Assembly (NCBI GenBank): GCA_964584815.1
Contig: CAZPBO010000071.1
Span: forward strand, 1 to 9,378
Length of the DNA: 9,378 nt
Reading direction: 5' to 3'
Source: CAZPBO01 sp964584815
GTDB lineage: Bacteria > Planctomycetota > SKW154
The number at the start of each line of letters is the position of its first letter. Position 1 is the first letter of the stretch. The notes beneath the pieces are model-generated. The model was not told where the DNA came from. It ran no database searches and saw nothing but the letters and a program-made list of their open reading frames with translations. Positions 5,258-9,378 of this stretch are shown one piece after another. The translations under genes and the position numbers were made by a program.

Positions 5258-6283
5258 GTGACACGGCGGCGGATACGGGCAATCCGTGCCGCCAAAGCCG
5301 CTTTCTCCACCGCCGCTGCTGCCGCGCCTCTCTTCCTCACCGCCGCCACACTCTCCTTGCCTTACCATATTTCCACAATCGCCCTCGCGCTGTGTGTTGC
5401 CGCCGCATCCTTCATCGCCGCATCCCTCCCCGCACCTCTTTCCTCCGCTGCGCTACTCATTGATTCAAAACTCAAAACCAAAGAACGCCTTATCTCCGCG
5501 CTTGCCGTAACCTCCAGACGCGACCACATCGCAAACCTCATAAAACAACAGGCGGAAGCAGTGGCTTGCCCCGTCACACCTCCTCTTAAACTTCCCCGTT
5601 GGGCTGTTCTTGCTATATGGCTGTATCTTCCCGCCGCTCTTCTCCTGTTGACATCCCCAAAAACGACCGCGCCCCAGCATCCCGTAAAACTCCAAATCAT
5701 CGCCGCATCGCAAAACGCAACCAAATCGCTCAAAAAACGGCTTCAGAAAGAGGCAAAGAAGCAGCCCACCCCCTCAAAGAAGAGGCTGCTGCGCCTTGCC
5801 AGTGCCTCAGAACAGGAAGTAAAAAGGGTGCGCAGGTTGTTGACCGACCCCCAGATTGCAGCGCTTCTGGCGAAGATAGCAGCCGGCAAAGGCGCAGGGG
5901 CTGGGGAAGGTGTTGGCAAGGCGGCAGAGACCATCCGCCGCACCGCCGCCACCATCTCTGTTAACGATGACCTCGCTGCTCTGCTGCGTCAACTGGCAAA
6001 TGCTATCCGTTCAAAGAACCGCTCCGCCATAAAAAGGCTCCTTTCCCAAATCAACGCCTCCGTTTCGTCCATATCAAGAACCGCCCAGCGCGTCAAAAAC
6101 ATCGTTCGGGGAACCACAACGCCTGTCCCCGGCGAAGGCAAGGAAGGTGCCGCTGGAACGCAAAAGCCATCTGCGACGCAACCACTGTCTCCACAAACGC
6201 GGCTTGCATTAGTTCGTGCCGAACGCTATCCTCCCGTTCTTAAAGCCGCGGTCATCCGATATTTCAGAAGGCAACGCAAGTAG
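5258..6283 (+). CDS. Membrane protein of unknown function, three N-terminal TM segments
   Basis: 341 aa with a GTG start. I do not recognise a named family. The layout is visible: basic N-terminus (RRRIRAIR), two hydrophobic helices (about 13-34 and 38-58), a conserved-looking LIDSKLKTKERLISAL stretch (67-82), a third membrane helix (115-134), then about 200 residues of mainly helical, Lys/Arg/Ala-rich sequence ending in RYFRRQRK. This order of paired helices, an ID..L..KERL segment and a third helix before a long helical tail recalls DUF4175-like membrane proteins; that is a tentative likeness. The frame is open much further upstream inside the receptor gene, but in another frame. GTG 5258 is the first start after the receptor stop and has AGGCGG eight bases before it; an ATT at 5240 is less likely. 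The pI must be very high. Confidence 0.65.
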   Translation: MTRRRIRAIRAAKAAFSTAAAAAPLFLTAATLSLPYHISTIALALCVAAASFIAASLPAPLSSAALLIDSKLKTKERLISALAVTSRRDHIANLIKQQAEAVACPVTPPLKLPRWAVLAIWLYLPAALLLLTSPKTTAPQHPVKLQIIAASQNATKSLKKRLQKEAKKQPTPSKKRLLRLASASEQEVKRVRRLLTDPQIAALLAKIAAGKGAGAGEGVGKAAETIRRTAATISVNDDLAALLRQLANAIRSKNRSAIKRLLSQINASVSSISRTAQRVKNIVRGTTTPVPGEGKEGAAGTQKPSATQPLSPQTRLALVRAERYPPVLKAAVIRYFRRQRK

Positions 6284-6318
6284 GATAAGTGTAAACGGCG
6301 GAAAAAGGGGTGAGCGGC

Positions 6319-6347
6319 TTGACAAACGCGCCTGTTGGAGATAATAA
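6319..6347 (+). promoter_or_regulatory. Promoter of tRNA-Leu
   Basis: A perfect -35 TTGACA (6319-6324) is followed after 15-17 bp by the AT-rich GATAATAA (6340-6347), which holds the -10 box. The expected start point is about 6353, five bases before the mature tRNA. Confidence 0.65.
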
Positions 6348-6357
6348 ATTTTTGGAA

Positions 6358-6443
6358 GCCGAGGTGGCGGAATTGGCAGACGCGCCAGATTCAGGGTCTG
6401 GTCCCCGTTTACGGGGGTGAGGGTTCGAATCCCTCCCTCGGCA
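6358..6443 (+). tRNA. tRNA-Leu (anticodon CAG)
   Basis: Class II tRNA of 86 nt. Acceptor stem GCCGAGG (6358-6364) pairs with CCTCGGC (6436-6442), with discriminator A at 6443. The anticodon arm is CCAGA/TCTGG around loop TTCAGGG, giving anticodon CAG at 6392-6394, which reads CUG. The long variable arm CCCCG-TTTA-CGGGG is as expected for leucine. The T arm is GAGGG-TTCGAAT-CCCTC. The CCA end is not encoded (ATTG follows), so it must be added after transcription. The gene follows the five-gene operon and converges on the kinase gene. Confidence 0.97.
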
Positions 6444-6458
6444 TTGTTTAAGCGCAGG

Positions 6459-7202
6459 TTACTGTTTTGGACGGCGGCTATCAAGATAACGAACGCGACG
6501 CTCCACAGCCGTCAAAAACTTCCTCTCATCCTGCCCTGTCAGGCGGCAATAACGCAACAAAAAACGCAATCCCTGCCACAAGGATATAATGCGACGGGTA
6601 GAACGCCAAAGCCGTGCAACATCCTTTACGCGCGCTCTGAAAGTCGCCCGCCGAACACCCGATAAGTCCAATAAGAGCGCCTCTATCCCGCCTGAATAAA
6701 GATTCTTAAACAGAATATTTGATGAGTTGAGGTCACCGTGAACAAAACCACTTTTGTGGAGCCGCGCCACAAGATGCGCCACACATTCCAATACCCCCCG
6801 CCGACGCTCCTCTCCCAAATCATCCCACATACCTCCCCACACCAGATTTATCCCGCTCACCACACCCGACCGATACGGGGAAAGCGCAATTTCCCTGTCG
6901 CTTTTGCGCAGAACCACAACGGAGTAAACGCAGGGCAGACCCACAGAAGAGAGCAGCAGACCGTTACGCATATCTCGCAGCGACTTTGATGTGCGTAAAG
7001 AGCGCGGCGTGGTCTTGACCACGAAGACGCCGTTCGGCGTTCGCAGAAGCCGCACCTTTTCTCTGGCGAAGCGGTCGTCTATCTGCTCCGCTGCAGACAA
7101 CAACTCCTCATCACCTTGCCTAACCAGCCAGTTCGCAATGTCCTCATAACCTTCCAGAAAGAAAAGAGACAGTGCTTTTTGCCTGCGGCGAACTATCGCC
7201 AT
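6459..7202 (-). CDS. Kdo/WaaP-family lipopolysaccharide kinase-like protein
   Basis: 247-aa protein-kinase-fold enzyme of the Kdo kinase/WaaP/InaA group, which phosphorylates core sugars of lipopolysaccharide at the inner face of the membrane. The kinase landmarks are present in order: VVK lysine (Lys63), HGDLNSSNILF catalytic loop (His155, Asp157, Asn162) and LLLDLSG metal-binding segment (Asp179), with the short helical C-lobe typical of small sugar kinases. The start is the ATG at 7202 with AAGGA six bases upstream; an upstream in-frame TTG (7226) lacks a better site. The gene lies downstream of hcp on the same strand, separated by about 130 bp with a strong hairpin, so it is probably transcribed separately. 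No other lipopolysaccharide gene is adjacent. A role in phosphorylating another small molecule cannot be excluded. Confidence 0.83.
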   Translation of the reverse strand: MAIVRRRQKALSLFFLEGYEDIANWLVRQGDEELLSAAEQIDDRFAREKVRLLRTPNGVFVVKTTPRSLRTSKSLRDMRNGLLLSSVGLPCVYSVVVLRKSDREIALSPYRSGVVSGINLVWGGMWDDLGEERRRGVLECVAHLVARLHKSGFVHGDLNSSNILFKNLYSGGIEALLLDLSGVRRATFRARVKDVARLWRSTRRIISLWQGLRFLLRYCRLTGQDERKFLTAVERRVRYLDSRRPKQ

Positions 7203-7208
7203 AACAGT

Positions 7209-7213
7209 TCCTT
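7209..7213 (-). promoter_or_regulatory. Ribosome-binding site deciding the kinase start
   Basis: AAGGA with six bases to the ATG at 7202 selects this start over the in-frame TTG at 7226, which lies upstream of the site. Confidence 0.6.
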
Positions 7214-7296
7214 CCAACGCCTGCAAAGCATAACAGAGGCAGACGCACTTCTCAAGCCATCGGACTTCGCGGTGTCTGCAAAACCCAACGGTAACA

Positions 7297-7327
7297 GGGG
7301 CGGGATAGAACAGGACTACCCCGCCCC
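7297..7327 (-). terminator. GC-rich hairpin after hcp
   Basis: GGGGCGGG (7297-7304) and CCCGCCCC (7320-7327) form a perfect 8-bp stem with a 15-nt loop, starting seven bases after the hcp stop. On the hcp strand it is followed by TGTTACCG, not by a clear U-run, so it may act as a weak terminator or as a 3' stabilising hairpin. Confidence 0.5.
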
Positions 7328-7334
7328 ATACGCA

Positions 7335-8933
7335 TTAGCGACCTTCCAGTGTCGCGGCAATGTCCTCCTCTACTTTACCGATGGGTTTTATGTTGTGGCG
7401 TTCCGCCAACACAGAAATGAGGGTGGGGGTCAGAAACGCTGGAAAACTGGGACCGAGGCGAATATTGCGCACTCCCAAAGCAAACAACGATAGGAGTATC
7501 GCCACCGCCTTCTGCTCAAACCACGATAAGACAATGGAAAGAGGCAAATCATTGACGGAGACGGAGAGGGTTTTTGCGGCGGTGTCTGCAAGGATAATGG
7601 CGGCGTATGCGTCGTTGCACTGCCCCGCGTCCAGAAGGCGCGGAAAACCCGCCACCTCGCCAAGGTCAAGATGGTTGATGCGGTATTTGCCGCAGCCGAG
7701 CGTCAATATGAGGGTGTCAGGTGGCAGCGCCTCAACAAATTCGGTGTAATATGAGCGGGTAGATTTTGCACCATCACAACCACCCACAAGATATATCCTG
7801 CGTATCTTGCCAGACTTAACAGCGTCAAGAACCCTGGGAAGAGCATCTATTAGCGTCTTGCGTCCAAACCCCACCGTCAGTTTCCGCTGCACCGCATCCT
7901 CCGCGAAGCCCTCCGCATCCAACGCCACCTTCACCGCAGCCCCGAAATCCTCTCCTTCTATATGAGCCACACCGCGATAGCCCACAGCACCACAGGTGAA
8001 GACCCGACCTTTGTAGGACTCTTTTGGCGGCACCAAACAGTTTGTGGTGAGAACAATCGCACCTTTGAACGCCTCAAACTCCCTCCTCTGGTTGTGCCAC
8101 GCCGTTCCCCAGTGCCCCACAAGGTTTTTATGCTCGCGCAGTTTTGGGTAGCCGTGCGCGGGCAGCATCTCTCCGTGAGTGTAGACATTGATTTTGTGTG
8201 CGGCGGCTTGCTTCAAAATCAACTCCAAATCCGCCAAATCGTGCCCCGAGACAAGCAGCGCCTTGCCCGCTTTTCCGCCCACATCCACCTGCGTCGGGGT
8301 CGGGTCGCCGAACCGCTCGGTGTTCCCCGCATCTAGTATGCGCATAGCGCCCAAATTCGCCCGTCCACAGTCCATCGCAAGGTTATACAACTCCTCAATG
8401 TCGGTCGGCTCGTCAGCAAGCCGTGCCAGCGCCCTCACCGTAAAACGGTAGATATCCGCATCGTCCTTACCCAACTTGCGGGCGTGATAAACATATGCCG
8501 CCACACCTTTAAGCCCATAAACCACCGTCTCCTGCAGCCCCACAACATCCACACCCAAACGCTCCATCCGCCTCTCAATTGACGCCTCCTTACCCCTTTT
8601 CAGCAACTCCTCACGGTTTGTCCCCGGCGACCATTTAATTCCGCCATCACTCACCTTCGCCGTCAACTCCTCCACCTCTCTTATGTAGCGCTCAATCCGT
8701 GAGGGGTCAAAATTCGTGTTGGTCAAAGTGGCAAACAGCGCCTCCATCAAAATGTCCTCCGCGTCTGTGTTGCGCTTTCCCGACTCATAAAGCGGTCTCA
8801 ACGCCTTACTCAAATGCTTCAGTCCATCAATAAGGCAGTCCTGCAGCGTGGCGGTCTCGTCATCCTTACCGCAGACCCCAACGCGTTTGCACCCCTCACC
8901 ACCTGCCGTCTGCTCACACTGATAACAGAACAT
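7335..8933 (-). CDS. hcp: Hydroxylamine reductase / hybrid cluster protein, class I
   Basis: 532-aa cytoplasmic hybrid cluster protein (prismane). Family enzymes reduce nitric oxide to N2O and hydroxylamine to ammonia, mainly in protection against nitrosative stress. The N-terminus MFCYQCEQT has cysteines 3, 6, 15 and 21 (C-X2-C-X8-C-X5-C), the class I pattern of strict anaerobes that holds a [4Fe-4S] cluster. Every hybrid-cluster ligand can be placed: His231, Glu255, Cys299, Cys386 (persulfide), Cys414, Cys439, Glu473 and Lys475; their spacing closely follows the Desulfovibrio vulgaris protein. The frame can be extended to a GTG at 8939, but this lies on the AAGGAGG site; ATG 8933 has five-base spacing and gives the family N-terminus. 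No hcr reductase gene is adjacent. The Rrf2 gene upstream on the same strand is the likely regulator. The coding strand is G-rich early and C-rich late. Confidence 0.97.
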   Translation of the reverse strand: MFCYQCEQTAGGEGCKRVGVCGKDDETATLQDCLIDGLKHLSKALRPLYESGKRNTDAEDILMEALFATLTNTNFDPSRIERYIREVEELTAKVSDGGIKWSPGTNREELLKRGKEASIERRMERLGVDVVGLQETVVYGLKGVAAYVYHARKLGKDDADIYRFTVRALARLADEPTDIEELYNLAMDCGRANLGAMRILDAGNTERFGDPTPTQVDVGGKAGKALLVSGHDLADLELILKQAAAHKINVYTHGEMLPAHGYPKLREHKNLVGHWGTAWHNQRREFEAFKGAIVLTTNCLVPPKESYKGRVFTCGAVGYRGVAHIEGEDFGAAVKVALDAEGFAEDAVQRKLTVGFGRKTLIDALPRVLDAVKSGKIRRIYLVGGCDGAKSTRSYYTEFVEALPPDTLILTLGCGKYRINHLDLGEVAGFPRLLDAGQCNDAYAAIILADTAAKTLSVSVNDLPLSIVLSWFEQKAVAILLSLFALGVRNIRLGPSFPAFLTPTLISVLAERHNIKPIGKVEEDIAATLEGR

Positions 8934-8938
8934 CATCA

Positions 8939-8945
8939 CCTCCTT
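8939..8945 (-). promoter_or_regulatory. Strong ribosome-binding site of hcp
   Basis: AAGGAGG overlaps an in-frame GTG and is followed by two ATG codons. The second ATG (8933-8931) has the proper five-base spacing, which decides the start. Confidence 0.75.
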
Positions 8946-8966
8946 AAGAAACTAAACTTGCATTGT

Positions 8967-8980
8967 GGTAATATTTTTCC
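8967..8980. promoter_or_regulatory. Imperfect dyad between regulator and hcp, candidate operator
   Basis: GGTAATATTTTTCC matches its own reverse complement at 10 of 14 positions and sits in the AT-rich 73-bp gap between the Rrf2 gene and hcp. Rrf2 regulators bind AT-rich dyads, so this is a reasonable operator candidate. A weak TTGTCT lies just upstream on the hcp strand and could be a -35 element. Confidence 0.3.
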
Positions 8981-9006
8981 ATTTTTATCCGCAGACAAAA
9001 ACCATC

Positions 9007-9378
9007 TCATCTCCTAAACGCAGCCAGAGTCGTTGAAGCAAAATAACGCTTGACCTGCGCCCCCGTCTGTTCCAGCAACCCCCCAAATATGCATCTTCCC
9101 CCACATATGGGCTTCTCCAAAAGGCATGTTCTTACGCGAAAAGGTCCTCCCACCGCCTCCCAGATAGAAAGAAGTGTTATCTCATCAGGTTTGCGTGCAA
9201 GAACAAATCCGCCCGCAGGTCCTCTTATTGAGCGCAAAAATCCCGTCCTTACAAGTGTCTGTAAAACCTTTGACAGATGTGCCTCTGATACCCCCATTTG
9301 TGACGCCATTTCCTTTGTGGTGACAGGAGATTGTGAGTTGACCAACAGAACCATCGCGTGGAGGGCAAGAGATATGCT
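9007..9378 (-). CDS. Rrf2-family transcriptional regulator (5' partial)
   Basis: 123 visible codons; the frame runs off the right edge, so the true start is outside. The sequence before the internal ATG at 9354 (SISLALHA) fits the usual Rrf2 beginning of a first helix and argues that this ATG is not the start. The winged helix follows: TTKEMASQMGVSEAHLSKVLQ (recognition helix), then the wing RGPAGGFVLARKPDEITLLSI. The sensory cysteines are C-X6-C-X3-C in CLLEKPICGGRC, followed by the family-typical STTLAAF tail. Rrf2 relatives IscR and NsrR hold a [2Fe-2S] or [4Fe-4S] cluster at such cysteines and sense cluster status or NO. Position directly before hcp on the same strand suggests NsrR-like control of hcp, but regulator identity is inference. 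Confidence 0.9.
   Translation of the reverse strand, partial: SISLALHAMVLLVNSQSPVTTKEMASQMGVSEAHLSKVLQTLVRTGFLRSIRGPAGGFVLARKPDEITLLSIWEAVGGPFRVRTCLLEKPICGGRCIFGGLLEQTGAQVKRYFASTTLAAFRR

Noticed and set aside
7962..8336. Plus-strand frame of 124 codons opposite hcp
   Set aside because: Shadow of the conserved hcp sequence.
1..9378. CRISPR array, insertion sequence, phage or toxin-antitoxin genes
   Set aside because: No regularly spaced repeats, no terminal inverted repeats and no transposase, integrase or toxin-like frames were seen on either strand.

Overview
The window looks like a piece of a draft or metagenome-derived bacterial contig: a run of exactly 100 N interrupts one gene. The organism has an outer membrane, shown by a TonB-dependent receptor and a Kdo/WaaP-type sugar kinase. 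It probably copes with anoxic or nitrosative conditions, shown by a class I hybrid cluster protein (Hcp) next to an Rrf2-type regulator. The phylum cannot be fixed from this sequence; the genes are diverged members of widespread families.

Left part (1-1503). Two minus-strand genes, a calcineurin-like metallophosphoesterase followed by ribosomal protein L27, form a tight pair. Between the phosphoesterase and the plus-strand genes lies a 186-nt minus-strand RNA. Its structure is rod-like: closing stem, central bubble with a hairpin on the 3' side, then a long interrupted stem. This fits 6S RNA. A good sigma-70 promoter is placed to start transcription at the first base of the closing stem. The 3' end of the RNA lies 15 nt before the phosphoesterase Shine-Dalgarno, so the RNA may also be a leader of that gene.

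Middle (1504-6283). Five plus-strand genes with gaps of -4 to about 28 nt look like one operon: a YqaA/DedA-type VTT membrane protein, a LOG-family (TIGR00725-like) Rossmann protein, a secreted YdjY-domain protein with a coiled-coil N-terminus, a TonB-dependent receptor carrying the assembly gap, and an unrecognised membrane protein with three N-terminal membrane segments. The set mixes periplasmic, outer-membrane and inner-membrane proteins and suggests an envelope or uptake function, but the substrate is unknown. A tRNA-Leu(CAG) with its own promoter follows.

Right part (6459-9378). Three minus-strand genes: Rrf2 regulator (cut by the window edge), hcp, and a Kdo/WaaP-like kinase. An AT-rich 73-bp leader with an imperfect dyad lies between the regulator and hcp, and a strong GC hairpin follows hcp.

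A further pattern is that several genes switch strand composition in mid-gene. Coding strands are G-rich near the 5' end and C-rich near the 3' end, most clearly in the TonB receptor and in hcp, although these two lie on opposite strands.
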